Notes under the pieces: generated by a model | What the model was told of the DNA's origin: nothing | Seen by the model: only the letters and a program-made list of their open reading frames with translations | Databases searched by the model: none | Assembly: GCA_021496925.1 (NCBI GenBank) | Contig: CP053915.1 | Location: forward strand, 1,984,001 to 2,048,000 | Length of the DNA stretch: 64,000 nt | Reading direction: 5' to 3' | From: Acidovorax sp. YS12 | Lineage (GTDB): Bacteria; Pseudomonadota; Gammaproteobacteria; Burkholderiales; Burkholderiaceae_C | Program-made: the position numbers and the translations under genes | Part shown: one piece after another, positions 43,935-52,315 of the stretch | How positions within the stretch are numbered: position 1 is the stretch's first letter | Layout of the letters: the number at the start of each line of letters is the position of its first letter

Positions 43935-44063
43935 GGGTTTCTCCAGCGGTGGTTGGGGTAGGCACACGCGGCGATGTGGCGTGGACAGGACTCCATGCTA
44001 GGGATGGGATTGGATTTGATAAACATCCTTTGAAAGACATGAGTGGTTAGATAAACTAAACAA

Positions 44064-45047
44064 ATGCCACTCGAACCCTCTCTCGTTTCCTCCTTGACGT
44101 GGTTCGCCCACATTGCCCGCCACCGCAGCTTCACCAGGGCAGCGGCGGAGATGGAGGTCACCCGGGCGGCGCTGTCGCAGCACCTGAAGGGCCTGGAGCA
44201 GCAGCTGAACGTGCGGCTGCTCCACCGCACGACGCGGGACATGTCGCTGACCGAGGAAGGGCAGCGCCTGCTGGACGTGCTGCAGCCCGCGCTGACGGCC
44301 ATCGAGCGGGCGGTGATGGAGCTGGGGGAGGCCCATGAGGAGCCGTCGGGCCTGATCCGCATGAACGCCTCGCGCATCGCCGCCCGGCTGCTGATCGAGC
44401 CGCACATGGGCGCGTTCCTGGCGCGCTACCCGAAGCTGCGGCTGGAGCTGGTGATGAACGACGGCTTCTCGAACATCGTGGCCGATGGCATGGACGCCGG
44501 CATCCGGCTGGGCGAAAGCCTTCATGATCACATGGTGGCCGTGCCAGTCACGCCTCTCATCGAGATGGCCATCGTCGGATCGCCGGAATACTTCGCGCGG
44601 CACGGCGTGCCCGAGGAGCCGGCCGACCTGATGCGGCACAACTGCCTGGCCTACCGCTTCACCTCCAGCGGCACCATCGACCGCTGGTCGTTCACATCGC
44701 CTGATGTCGACGGACGAACGGTGCTGTTCGAGCCCAGGGGCAACGCCGTGTTCAACGACGACGAGAACCTGCTGAACGCGGCGGTGCAGGGCGTGGGGCT
44801 GATCAAGTACCTGGACATCTGCGTTCGCCAACACCTGGCGGACGGGCGATTGGTACGCGTGCTGGCACCCTGGTGCCGGCCCTTTCCGGGCTTCTACCTC
44901 TACGTTCCGTCGCGGGCACAGATGCCGGCCAAGATCCGGGCGCTGATGGATTTCCTGGTCGAACAGCGGGAGCAGCTTGCGCACGCATCCCGCGAAGCCG
45001 TCCCGGCAGGACATCGGACCGCCGCTGCGAAACAGAAGCGGCGGTGA
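44064..45047 (+). CDS. LysR-family transcriptional regulator
   Basis: A 327-residue LTTR. The N-terminal HTH (residues 8-66) shows LTWFAHIARHRSFTRAAAEMEVTRAALSQHLKGLEQQLNVRLLHRTTRDMSLTEEGQRLLD. The effector domain has GLIRMNASRIAARLLIEPHMGAFLARYPKLRLELVMNDGFSNIVADGMDAGIRLGE and FVYVPSRAQ-like closing strands (FYLYVPSRAQMPAKIRALMDFL). It is divergent from the hydrolase pair. The 129-bp spacer includes GTTAGATAAACTAAAC next to its start, a T-N11-A-like site for autoregulation and activation. Confidence 0.93.
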   Translation: MPLEPSLVSSLTWFAHIARHRSFTRAAAEMEVTRAALSQHLKGLEQQLNVRLLHRTTRDMSLTEEGQRLLDVLQPALTAIERAVMELGEAHEEPSGLIRMNASRIAARLLIEPHMGAFLARYPKLRLELVMNDGFSNIVADGMDAGIRLGESLHDHMVAVPVTPLIEMAIVGSPEYFARHGVPEEPADLMRHNCLAYRFTSSGTIDRWSFTSPDVDGRTVLFEPRGNAVFNDDENLLNAAVQGVGLIKYLDICVRQHLADGRLVRVLAPWCRPFPGFYLYVPSRAQMPAKIRALMDFLVEQREQLAHASREAVPAGHRTAAAKQKRR

Positions 45048-45216
45048 GTCCGCCGGCCCCGCCCCCGTAGAATCGCCCCTACGAACAACTCCGCTTGTGC
45101 CGCGTGACGGCTGAGAGGGACGCGCCCCGCACCGGGGCGCGCAGCAGCCCGCCCCGAGGCCGCTCCAACGCCCAAGCCGTGTTTGCGTGTTTCGCGTTGC
45201 CCGTCCCGGAGCCTCC
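45048..45216 (+). promoter_or_regulatory. Structured leader of the sulfur-oxidation operon
   Basis: 169 non-coding bases between the lysR gene and the cytochrome gene. A perfect 9-bp hairpin CGCGCCCCG-CAC-CGGGGCGCG lies at 45121-45141, preceded by GGCTGAGAGGGA. CTGAGA recalls the thiamine element, but the remaining TPP-box sequences are missing. The hairpin has no T-tract. I can only state that a folded 5' region is present. Confidence 0.4.
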
Positions 45217-45534
45217 ATGTCCTCTGCCTTCCCCCTCAACCGCTTCGCCCTGGCGCTGCTGCTCGCGCCGCTGGCGGCCGGTGCCCAACTGCGCGTGCAG
45301 GACGCCTCCGTGCTCGCCGGCACCTGCGTGAACTGCCACGGCCCCGAGGGCCGCTCCACCGGCGCCATCCCCAGCCTGCGCGGCCACACCGCCGGCTACC
45401 TGCTGCAGCGCCTGCGCGCCTTCCGCGCCGGGCAGGCGCCGGACGCCACGGTGATGACGCGCCTCATGAAGGGCTACGACGATGCGCAAGTCGAGGCGCT
45501 GGCCCAATGGTTCGCCGACCAGGAGGGCCGCTGA
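45217..45534 (+). CDS. c-type cytochrome, probable electron acceptor of the flavocytochrome
   Basis: A 105-residue exported monohaem cytochrome. The signal peptide runs to about residue 23 (ALALLLAPLAAGAQ). The haem site is CVNCH at 37-41, and the likely sixth ligand Met lies in PDATVMTRLMKGY. The C-terminal DAQVEALAQWFADQ helix is typical of the small class I cytochromes paired with sulfide dehydrogenases (FccA-like, half size). GGAG precedes ATG 45217. Its stop and the next start share bases (TGATG), so cytochrome and flavoprotein are translationally coupled. Confidence 0.9.
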   Translation: MSSAFPLNRFALALLLAPLAAGAQLRVQDASVLAGTCVNCHGPEGRSTGAIPSLRGHTAGYLLQRLRAFRAGQAPDATVMTRLMKGYDDAQVEALAQWFADQEGR

Positions 45535-46793
45535 TGTCCTGCACCCGACGCACCGTGCTCGCCAGCGCCCTGGCGCTGCCCGCCTTCGTCCATGCCCGCG
45601 CCGAGGCCGCCCACGTGGTGGTGGTCGGCGGCGGCTTCGGCGGCGCCACGGCCGCGCGCTACCTGCGCCTGCGCGCGCCGGGCGTGCGCGTGACGCTCGT
45701 CGAGCCCGCAGAGCGCTTCCACACCTGCCCGTTCTCCAACCTCTACCTGGCGGGGCTGCGCACCTGGGACAGCATCGGCCACGGCTATGCCGGGCTGCGC
45801 GCGGCGGGCGTGGAGGTGGTTCATGCGCGCGCCGAGGACGTGGACGCCGCCGCGCGCACGCTGCGCCTGTCGAACGGCCAGACGCTGCGCTGGGACCGCC
45901 TGGTGCTCTCGCCCGGCGTGGACATGCGCTGGAACGCGCTCGAAGGCTACGACGAGGCCGCCGCCGAACGCGCGCCGCACGCCTGGAAGGCCGGCCCGCA
46001 GACGCTGCTGCTGCGCCGCCAGCTCGAAGCCATGCCCGACGGCGGGCGCTTCGTGATGGCGATTCCCGACAACCCCTTCCGCTGCCCGCCCGGCCCCTAC
46101 GAGCGCGCGGCGATGGTGGCGCACTACCTCAAGCGCCACAAGCCGCGCAGCAAGGTGCTGCTGCTCGACGCCAAGGACAGCTTCTCCAAGCAGGCGCTGT
46201 TCCAGCAGGGCTGGAAGGCGCTGTACGGCGACATGATCGAGTGGGTCAAGCAGTCCGACGACGGGCAGGTGCTGCGCGTGGACGCGGCCAGGCTGGAGGT
46301 GGAAACCGCCTTCGGCACGCGCCACAAGGCCGACGTGCTCAACGTGATCCCGCCGCAGAAGGCCGGCTTTATCGCCGAACGCGCGGGCGTGACCGACGCC
46401 AGCGGCTGGGTGCCCGTGAAGGCCGAGAGCTTCGAATCGCGCCGGGTGGCGGGCATCTACGCGCTGGGCGACGCGACCATCGCCGCGCCTATCCCGAAGT
46501 CGGGCTTCGCGGCCAACACGCAGGGCAAGGTGGCCGCCGCCGCCATCGCGGCCGACCTGCTGGGGCAGACCGCACCCACGGCCGCCTATGCCAACACCTG
46601 CTACAGCCTGATCGGGCCGGGCTACGGCATCTCGGTGGCGGGCGTGTACCGCGCCGAGGGCGGCAAGCTGGTCGAGCCTGCGGGCTCGGGCGGGGTGAGC
46701 CCGCTGGATGGCAACGCCGACTACCGCGCGGCGGAAGCGCGCTATGGAGAAGCCTGGTACGCGGCCATCTCCGCCGACATCTGGGATAGATAG
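45534..46793 (+). CDS. FccB-like flavoprotein (sulfide dehydrogenase flavocytochrome c subunit)
   Basis: A 419-residue FAD protein of the FCSD/SQR family. It has a twin-arginine-like start (CTRRTVLASALALPAF), which predicts export after folding. The FAD loop is HVVVVGGGFGGATAARYL. Redox-active Cys candidates are in FRCPPGPYERA (about residue 184) and in ANTCYSLIG near the C-terminus, matching the disulfide pair of flavocytochrome c. IYALGDATIAAPIPKSGFAANTQGK binds the flavin tail. It should oxidise sulfide or persulfide and pass electrons to the coupled cytochrome. Confidence 0.9.
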   Translation: MSCTRRTVLASALALPAFVHARAEAAHVVVVGGGFGGATAARYLRLRAPGVRVTLVEPAERFHTCPFSNLYLAGLRTWDSIGHGYAGLRAAGVEVVHARAEDVDAAARTLRLSNGQTLRWDRLVLSPGVDMRWNALEGYDEAAAERAPHAWKAGPQTLLLRRQLEAMPDGGRFVMAIPDNPFRCPPGPYERAAMVAHYLKRHKPRSKVLLLDAKDSFSKQALFQQGWKALYGDMIEWVKQSDDGQVLRVDAARLEVETAFGTRHKADVLNVIPPQKAGFIAERAGVTDASGWVPVKAESFESRRVAGIYALGDATIAAPIPKSGFAANTQGKVAAAAIAADLLGQTAPTAAYANTCYSLIGPGYGISVAGVYRAEGGKLVEPAGSGGVSPLDGNADYRAAEARYGEAWYAAISADIWDR

Positions 46794-46795
46794 AT

Positions 46796-46945
46796 GCACA
46801 ACCCCCTGTGGCGCTACGCGCCTTCCCCCTTCTCTCGCATCGCTGCGCGCTGCGGGAAGGGGGGCGCCGCCAGCGCGGCGGGGCGGCCCTTGCGCGGCGG
46901 CCACTGGCTTGGCCCGCGCCAGTTTCAAAGGCCGCGCGCAACTCG
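46796..46945. repeat. Intergenic repeat, CCCCCTG..CGCCTTCCCCCT family, copy 2
   Basis: Same block order as 17883-18013: CCCCCTG, GCGCCTTCCCCCTTCTCTCGC, GGGAAGGGGGGCGCCGCCAGCG, then GGCTTGGCCCGCGCC. It separates the flavoprotein and YeeE-type genes by 172 bp inside an otherwise compact operon. No coding function. Confidence 0.65.
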
Positions 46946-46965
46946 CAGCGCGGTGGAGCACTGAC

Positions 46966-47991
46966 GTGTTGCTCTGGGCCGGATTCCTGCTGGGCTGCGC
47001 CTTCGGCGTGGCCGCGCGGCTCGGGCGCTTCTGCCTGCTGCGCGGGCTGCGCGAAGCGCCTGCCCTGCGCGCCTTCGCGCTGGCGCTGGCCGTGGCGCTG
47101 CTGGGCTCGCAGGCACTGGCCTGGGCGGGGCTGGCCGACCTGGGCACGGCGCAGGTCGTGCGCGCGCGCTTCTCGCTGCCGGGCGTGTTTGTCGGCGGGC
47201 TGCTGTTCGGCGCGGGCATGGCGCTGGCGCGCCAGTGCGGCGCGCGCGCCCTGGTGCTGCTCGCGGGCGGCAACCTGCGCGCGCTGGTCGCCCTGCTGTG
47301 CCTGGGCCTGGCCGCGCAGGCCACGCTGACGGGCGTGCTCGCGCCCGTGCGCCAGTGGCTGCAGGGCTGGGGCATGGTGCAGCTCGAACACGCGGCGCTG
47401 CCGCAGTGGCTGGCGGCGCAGGGCCTGCCCCCGGGCGCGGCCACGCTGGGCGCTGCCGGCCTGCCCGCGCTGGCGCTGCTGGCCTATGCGCTGCGGCAGG
47501 TGCGCGGCAACGGCGTGGCGCTGCTGTGCGCGGCCGCCATCGGCGCGCTGGTGGCGGCAGGCTGGTGGATCACGGCCCAGGTCGGCGTCGATCCATTCGA
47601 GCCCGTGCCGCTCACCTCCTTGAGCTTCATCGGCCCGGTGGCCGAGGGGCTGCTCTACCTGCAACTGGCCGTGGGCCGCGAAGCCAGCCTGGGCCCGGCC
47701 ATCGTGGCAGGCACGCTGGCGGGCGCATGCGCCGCCGCGCTGCTCACGCGCACGGCCCGCTGGGAAGGTTTCGACAGCCCCGCGCGCCTGGCCGCATCGG
47801 CAGGCGGCGGGCTGCTGATGGGTCTGGGCGGCGTGCTGGCCGTGGGCTGCTCCATCGGCCAGGGCCTTTCCGGACTTTCCACGCTGGCTTTCGCCAGCCT
47901 GCCCGCTTGCGCGGGCATCGTGGCGGGCGCACTGCTCGCCCTCCCCTTTTCCAATCCGTCAACCCAAGGAGACCGCCATGCAACGACGTAG
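46966..47991 (+). CDS. YeeE/YedE-family (sulphur transport) membrane protein
   Basis: A 341-residue membrane protein with about nine hydrophobic segments and two repeats typical of the YeeE/YedE family. Conserved Cys motifs are GRFCLLRGLRE, FGAGMALARQCGARALV and VLAVGCSIGQGLSGLST; in YeeE such cysteines pass thiosulfate through the membrane. A GTG start at 46966 has GGAG upstream. It lies between two FCSD-type genes and before SoxYZ, so import or export of thiosulfate or a sulfane compound is likely. The 3' end overlaps the next gene by 14 bp. Confidence 0.88.
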   Translation: MLLWAGFLLGCAFGVAARLGRFCLLRGLREAPALRAFALALAVALLGSQALAWAGLADLGTAQVVRARFSLPGVFVGGLLFGAGMALARQCGARALVLLAGGNLRALVALLCLGLAAQATLTGVLAPVRQWLQGWGMVQLEHAALPQWLAAQGLPPGAATLGAAGLPALALLAYALRQVRGNGVALLCAAAIGALVAAGWWITAQVGVDPFEPVPLTSLSFIGPVAEGLLYLQLAVGREASLGPAIVAGTLAGACAAALLTRTARWEGFDSPARLAASAGGGLLMGLGGVLAVGCSIGQGLSGLSTLAFASLPACAGIVAGALLALPFSNPSTQGDRHATT

Positions 47992-49309
47992 CTTCCTCAT
48001 CACCCCGCCCGCGCTTGCGCTGGGTGCCGTGGCCGGCCCGGCCCTGGCCGCGCCGGCCGTCATCAGCCCGCAGTCGCGCATCCTGCCGCGCAAGGGCAGC
48101 GCGCCACGCATCGTGATCTGCGGCGGCGGCTGGGGCGGCCTGACGGCCGCGCGCTACCTGCGCGAGCTGATCCCGAATTCCGACGTGGTGGTACTGGAGC
48201 GCAACCCGACGTTCTGGTCAGGCCCCATGAGCAACAAGTGGCTGGTGGACATCGTGAACACCGATTTCGTGCAGCACGACCTGCTGCGCCCGGCCAACAA
48301 ATACGGCTACACGCTGCTGCAGACCGAGGTGACGGGCTTCGAGCGCGACAAGAAGCTGGTGCGCACCTCGCACGGCCTGGTCGAGTACGACTACCTGATC
48401 CTCTCGGGCGGCATCCGCGATGCGTGGGACGCCTGGTACGGCGACGACCAGCGCGCCATCGAGCACACGCGCCGGCACTTCGCCAGCGCCTACATCCCCA
48501 ACCAGCAGATGTTCGGGCTCAAGCAGCGCGTGAAGGACTTCAAGGGCGGCACGCTGGTGATGACGCTGCCGCCGCCGCCGCACCGCTGCCCGCCCTCGCC
48601 CTATGAGCGTGCCTGCCTGATCGCCTCGCACATCAAGAAGAACAAGATCCCCGGCAAGATCGTCATCCTCGACCCCAAGCCCAAGATCGCGCCCATCGGC
48701 GTGGGCTACAAGCAGGCATTCGAGGAGCTGTACCCGGACATCATCACCCACGTGCCCAACGCGCGCGTGCAGGAGGTGGACCCGTTCGCCAAGCGCATCA
48801 AGACCACGGCCGGGGAGCTGAAGTTTGACGAGGCCATCCTGATGCCACCGCACCAGGCCGCCGACATGGTGTGGCACGCGGGCCTGATCGGCAAGGACGC
48901 AACCACTGGCAAGCCCACCGGCTGGGCCGACATGCACCAGCGCCTGTTCCACGCCAACGGCGACGACAGCGTGTACTTCGTGGGCGACCTGATGGGCGCC
49001 ATCTCGCCCCAGTTCGGCCACTATCCCAAGAGCGCGCATGTGGCCAACTTCATCGGCCAGATCGTTGCCAAGTACATCGCCCAGCGCGTGGCGGGCCAGG
49101 AGATCAAGCCTCTGCTGCCCGACAACCTCTGCTACATGATGGTCAACACCGAGCCGCAGGAGGAAATCTCGGTCAAGTTCGAGTATGAGGTCGATGCCAA
49201 GGGCCAGGTCAATCAGACGCAGATCGACATGGACGTACGCTCGGCCGACCTGGTGAAGGAAGACTTCGCCTGGGCGCGCTCCAAGTTCAGCGACTTCCTC
49301 GCCATCTGA
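47978..49309 (+). CDS. FCSD/SoxF-like flavoprotein, second copy
   Basis: A 443-residue FAD protein related to but distinct from the one at 45534. The twin-arginine-type signal is QRRSFLITPPALALGAVAGPALA. The FAD loop is RIVICGGGWGGLTAARYL, Cys motifs are HRCPPSPYERACLIA and DNLCYMMVNTEP, and the flavin site is SVYFVGDLMGAISPQFGHYPKSAHVANF. It has an extra C-terminal segment of about 40 residues (VKFEYEVDAKGQVNQTQIDMDV). Placed directly before soxYZ it matches SoxF-type proteins, which reactivate or take electrons from the SoxYZ carrier. The exact partner is not provable here. Confidence 0.88.
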   Translation: MQRRSFLITPPALALGAVAGPALAAPAVISPQSRILPRKGSAPRIVICGGGWGGLTAARYLRELIPNSDVVVLERNPTFWSGPMSNKWLVDIVNTDFVQHDLLRPANKYGYTLLQTEVTGFERDKKLVRTSHGLVEYDYLILSGGIRDAWDAWYGDDQRAIEHTRRHFASAYIPNQQMFGLKQRVKDFKGGTLVMTLPPPPHRCPPSPYERACLIASHIKKNKIPGKIVILDPKPKIAPIGVGYKQAFEELYPDIITHVPNARVQEVDPFAKRIKTTAGELKFDEAILMPPHQAADMVWHAGLIGKDATTGKPTGWADMHQRLFHANGDDSVYFVGDLMGAISPQFGHYPKSAHVANFIGQIVAKYIAQRVAGQEIKPLLPDNLCYMMVNTEPQEEISVKFEYEVDAKGQVNQTQIDMDVRSADLVKEDFAWARSKFSDFLAI

Positions 49310-49313
49310 GCCC

Positions 49314-49784
49314 ATGCAGCGCAGAACCCTGATGGCCGCCAGCGCCGCCGCGCTGGCCTTCCCCGCTCTGGCCCAGCCGCAGAGCAAGACGCCGCTGAGC
49401 AATGCGGCCCTGGCGCCGAACCCGGCCGAGTTTCGCAAGGCCATGGCCGATTTCACCCAAGGGCGCAAGCCCCTGGTGGAAGGCCTGCACCTGGACGTGC
49501 CCACGCTGGCCGACAACCCGGCCGCCGTGCCGGTGAAGGTCAAGGTGACGCTGCCGATCACCGCGCAGGACTGGTGCGAGGAAATCATCGTGCTGGCCGA
49601 CCTCAACCCCGCGCCCCTGGCCTGCCGCCTGCAGTTCACGGCGGCGGCCGGTACGGCCGAGGCCGCCGTGCGCGTGCGTCTGTCGCAGTCGCAGACGGTG
49701 CACGCGCTGGCGCGCATGAAAAGCGGCAAGCTGCTCGCAGCCAGCCATGCAGTGACAGTGGCCGCCAGCGGCTGCGGCATGTGA
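49314..49784 (+). CDS. soxY: Sulfur carrier protein SoxY
   Basis: A 156-residue exported protein of the SoxY family, which holds the sulfur substrate on a C-terminal swinging Cys. The twin-arginine-like signal is QRRTLMAASAAALAFPALA; the carrier fold has LVEGLHLDVPTLADNPAAVPVKVKV and the closing VRVRLSQSQTVHALARMKSGKL strands. The tail is ASGCGM with Cys154; canonical SoxY ends GGCGG or similar, so the arm here has Ser for the first Gly and a bulky Met at the end. The gene follows the flavoprotein by 4 bp and precedes soxZ by 10 bp. Confidence 0.9.
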   Translation: MQRRTLMAASAAALAFPALAQPQSKTPLSNAALAPNPAEFRKAMADFTQGRKPLVEGLHLDVPTLADNPAAVPVKVKVTLPITAQDWCEEIIVLADLNPAPLACRLQFTAAAGTAEAAVRVRLSQSQTVHALARMKSGKLLAASHAVTVAASGCGM

Positions 49785-49794
49785 GGACGACCCA

Positions 49795-50124
49795 ATGAAC
49801 CAGAAACCACCCCGCGTCTGGATCAGCAACGCCAGCCCCAAGAAGGGCGAGGTGCTGCGCGTGCGCGCGCAGATCGAACACGTGATGGAAAGCGGTCTGC
49901 GCCAAGACGAGGCCGGCAAGATCCGCCCGCGCAACATCGTCACGCGCTTCGAGGCGCACCTGGGCACGGCCCTGCTGTTCGCCTGGGAGCCGGGCATTTC
50001 CATCTCGCAGAACCCCTACATCGAGTTCACCTTTCTCGCACGCGAGAGCGGCGAGCTGCGCCTGCACTGGAAGGACGACGCAGGCCAGACGGCGAGCGCC
50101 AGCAAAGCTATAGCCGTAGTTTGA
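49795..50124 (+). CDS. soxZ: Sulfur carrier partner SoxZ
   Basis: A 109-residue immunoglobulin-fold protein without signal peptide; SoxZ is normally exported together with SoxY. Signatures are PRVWISNASPKKGEVLRVRAQIEHVMESGLRQDEAGKIRPRNIVTRFEAHLG and ISQNPYIEFTFLARESGELRLHWKDDAG. It is last in the operon. SoxXA, SoxB and SoxCD are absent from the window, so the SoxYZ carrier may serve the flavoproteins instead of the full thiosulfate pathway, or the other genes are elsewhere in the genome. Confidence 0.95.
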   Translation: MNQKPPRVWISNASPKKGEVLRVRAQIEHVMESGLRQDEAGKIRPRNIVTRFEAHLGTALLFAWEPGISISQNPYIEFTFLARESGELRLHWKDDAGQTASASKAIAVV

Positions 50125-50362
50125 ACAGGCCACACGTTTTTTGAACCCAAACAGCCTCTAGCCCGAAAAGCTATTGCACTGCCTCTTTTCATAAGCAGAT
50201 AAAAACAAAACCATGGTCATTCTTTGAGCACAACGCACAGGTGCTTGATTTACTTTTTTAACAATGCGCAACGAGGCCATTCTGAGATAGCCACAATGGC
50301 ATCCCAAAACATTACTACAGCGCATTTTTGCCATGGCACATTTTTAAAAAAGAAAGCACTCA
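50125..50362. other. A+T-rich spacer before the lipoprotein gene
   Basis: Composition changes sharply just behind soxZ, from about 70% G+C to well under half. No gene is supported. Many A/T runs could serve as promoters but none stands out. It is the left part of an apparently acquired segment. Confidence 0.5.
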
Positions 50363-51052
50363 ATGAGATTTAATCCCAAAAAGGCGACCGCCAGCCTATT
50401 TTTTACAATATTTATCACAGGATGTGCAATAGCCAACAACACAACTCAAGCCCAAACACGGGAATCACACCAACCTTCACAAACGACTTCTTCGCAGGAA
50501 AAGGAAAATTCTTACGAAGGTCCGTTCGGGTTAAAAATGGGGCTTTCCCCCGAAGAGATGAAGTCCATGATTCCCAACATGCGAACAATAAAGGAAGGTA
50601 GACTTTTTTACGGCTCCGATAGGGTGCCAACGCCCCACCCAGATTTTCACCTTTACTTCTTTACCTTCTCTAAAAATAGCGGCCTATGCCGAATCGCCGC
50701 AGTCAGCAAGCCCATTAAGTCCGGAGATAGCGGATCTGAAGTTAAAATTGAATTTAGAGCAATAGAAAAGCTCCTTGACGAAAAATACAAAAAGGGGGAG
50801 AAATTCGATTACACAACATCCAGAAATAAATCACCCGATTTTTGGATGTTTCAGCTATTTAAAAAGAATCGCACCCTTGTAAAATACTGGAGCAAAGAGA
50901 GCAAATCAACACTTTTGAATGATCTCTCATCAATCACCCTAACGGCGGAGGCATCAGATTTATCAACAGCCCAATTAATCCTGGAATACATGTTTAAAAA
51001 TATTTCAGACTGCATAGCCGAGGAAAAAGCCGAGAGCAAAAAAGGCTTATAG
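50363..51052 (+). CDS. Predicted lipoprotein, A+T-rich, probably acquired
   Basis: A 229-residue exported protein. The signal with lipobox FITGC (Cys about residue 21) predicts lipid anchoring. A Ser/Thr/Gln-rich linker (residues 25-50) precedes a globular part with EGPFGLKMGLSPEEMKSMIPNMRTIKEGRLFYG, in which GLKMGLS-EE resembles the start of several uncharacterised bacterial lipoproteins. Lys- and Asn-rich codons and A+T-rich sequence contrast with all neighbours. A transposase scrap follows directly. Function unknown. Confidence 0.82.
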   Translation: MRFNPKKATASLFFTIFITGCAIANNTTQAQTRESHQPSQTTSSQEKENSYEGPFGLKMGLSPEEMKSMIPNMRTIKEGRLFYGSDRVPTPHPDFHLYFFTFSKNSGLCRIAAVSKPIKSGDSGSEVKIEFRAIEKLLDEKYKKGEKFDYTTSRNKSPDFWMFQLFKKNRTLVKYWSKESKSTLLNDLSSITLTAEASDLSTAQLILEYMFKNISDCIAEEKAESKKGL

Positions 51053-51059
51053 AAAGGAC

Positions 51060-51204
51060 TAACGTTGTATCCCGGACGACCATATGACTGCTTGTGGAAC
51101 AGATCAGGGAGCTTCCGGTAGCACTCCTTCATGACCTGTATCGGTGTCTTGCTGCCCAGTGCTGACTGTGGCAACTGGTGGTTGTACAGAGCCACATACC
51201 GCAT
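51060..51204 (-). pseudogene. C-terminal fragment of an IS481/IS3-type transposase
   Basis: About 45 codons read MRYVALYNHQLPQSALGSKTPIQVMKECYRKLPDLFHKQSYGRPGYN, the integrase-core end found in IS481-like elements (YNHQLPQSAL, MKEW, DRPG). All upstream parts, including the catalytic residues, are gone. It abuts the stop codon of the LivK-like gene with shared bases at 51204. It marks a former insertion that probably brought or rearranged the A+T-rich segment. Confidence 0.75.
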
Positions 51205-52313
51205 CAGCGCCTGAACTTGCCGTTGGCAGCGACAATGGACAGGTCGGCGTACTCCAGTCCCGAATGCCGGGCCGGGGTGTACTCCAGCGCCAGCCCACCC
51301 AGGTCGTAACGCCCCAGGGTGTCCAGCGCCTGGTGCAGGCTGGCCCGTGTGATGCGGGGCGCCGCGCGGCGCAGGCCCTCGACCAGTACCTTGGCTGCGG
51401 CAAAGCCTTCCAGCATGGCCGGGCTCACATCGTCCAGCCCACGCGCCTTGGCCCGTTGCATGGCTTCGCGCACCAGGCCGAAGTTCAGGCTCGACGGCAT
51501 GACCTGGCTTACCACCACGCCCTTGGCGTCGGCGCCCAGCAGTTTGACGAAGCCTTCCGAGGCATTGTTGGAAAGCGTCAGGTGCTGCCCGCCAATGCCG
51601 GCGGCCTTCAGGCTGCGAATGCCCTCGACCACCGCCGTGCCCGAGCCGATGACCAGCACCGCCTGCGGCGCTGCCGCCTTGAGCGTGGGCAGCAGCGGTG
51701 CGAAGTCAGGCTTGGCACGGTCGAACTTGGCCACGGCCACGGGTTCCAGGCGGCCCTGCTGTAGCCCCTGGCGCGCGCCCTCCAGGCCGTCGGCGCCAAA
51801 GCTGTCGTCCACGTGCACCACTGCCACACGCGTGATGCCCACGGACAGCAGGTGCGCCATGGCATGCCGGGCCTCGCGCTGGTAGGTGGCGCGCACGTGG
51901 AAGATGTAGGGCTTAACCGGCTGGTGCAGCACGATGGCGCCCGTGGAGGGGCCCACCATGGGCACGTGGTGCTGCTCTAGCACCGTGTTGATGGCCTCGG
52001 TATGCGGTGTGCCCCGGCTCATGAACAGGGCCACCACGCCGCGCTCCTCGATCAGCACGCGGGCATTGGCCTCGGCCTTGCGTACGTCGAAGGCATCGTC
52101 CAGCGTGATGACATCGATCTTCTCTCCGGCCACGCCGCCCTTGGCGTTGACGGCATCGAGGTACAGCTGCGCGCCGAGCATCGATTCCTTGACGGTGGCG
52201 GCGACCGCGCCGGTCACGCCCACCGTCTGCCCGATGCGAATCTGGGCCGTGGCAGCCTGGGCCACCAGGCCCAGGGCCACCGCCAGCGCCAACCGCCGTG
52301 CGTGGCGCCACAT
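51204..52313 (-). CDS. ABC-type (LivK-like) periplasmic binding protein
   Basis: A 369-residue exported binding protein of the Peripla_BP_6 family: signal peptide LALAVALGLVAQAATAQ, then IRIGQTVGVTGAVAATVKESMLGAQLYLDAVNAKGGVAGEKIDVITLDDAFDVRKAEANARVLIEERGVVALF. The family binds branched amino acids, amides or aromatic acids. No ABC permease or ATPase gene is nearby. Instead it starts 2 bp after the TRAP large permease gene stop, so it is co-transcribed with a TRAP system. Its 3' end borders a transposase scrap, so ABC partners may have been lost. Confidence 0.9.
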   Translation of the reverse strand: MWRHARRLALAVALGLVAQAATAQIRIGQTVGVTGAVAATVKESMLGAQLYLDAVNAKGGVAGEKIDVITLDDAFDVRKAEANARVLIEERGVVALFMSRGTPHTEAINTVLEQHHVPMVGPSTGAIVLHQPVKPYIFHVRATYQREARHAMAHLLSVGITRVAVVHVDDSFGADGLEGARQGLQQGRLEPVAVAKFDRAKPDFAPLLPTLKAAAPQAVLVIGSGTAVVEGIRSLKAAGIGGQHLTLSNNASEGFVKLLGADAKGVVVSQVMPSSLNFGLVREAMQRAKARGLDDVSPAMLEGFAAAKVLVEGLRRAAPRITRASLHQALDTLGRYDLGGLALEYTPARHSGLEYADLSIVAANGKFRR

Positions 52314-52315
52314 GG

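Noticed and set aside
42018..43961. 647-residue plus-strand open frame opposite the two hydrolases
   Set aside because: It spans two clear genes and a repeat on the other strand, and its Val/Gly/His-rich translation is an antisense artefact.
45100..45125. CTGAGA box as a thiamine (TPP) riboswitch
   Set aside because: The other conserved TPP segments are absent, and the downstream genes are for sulfur oxidation.
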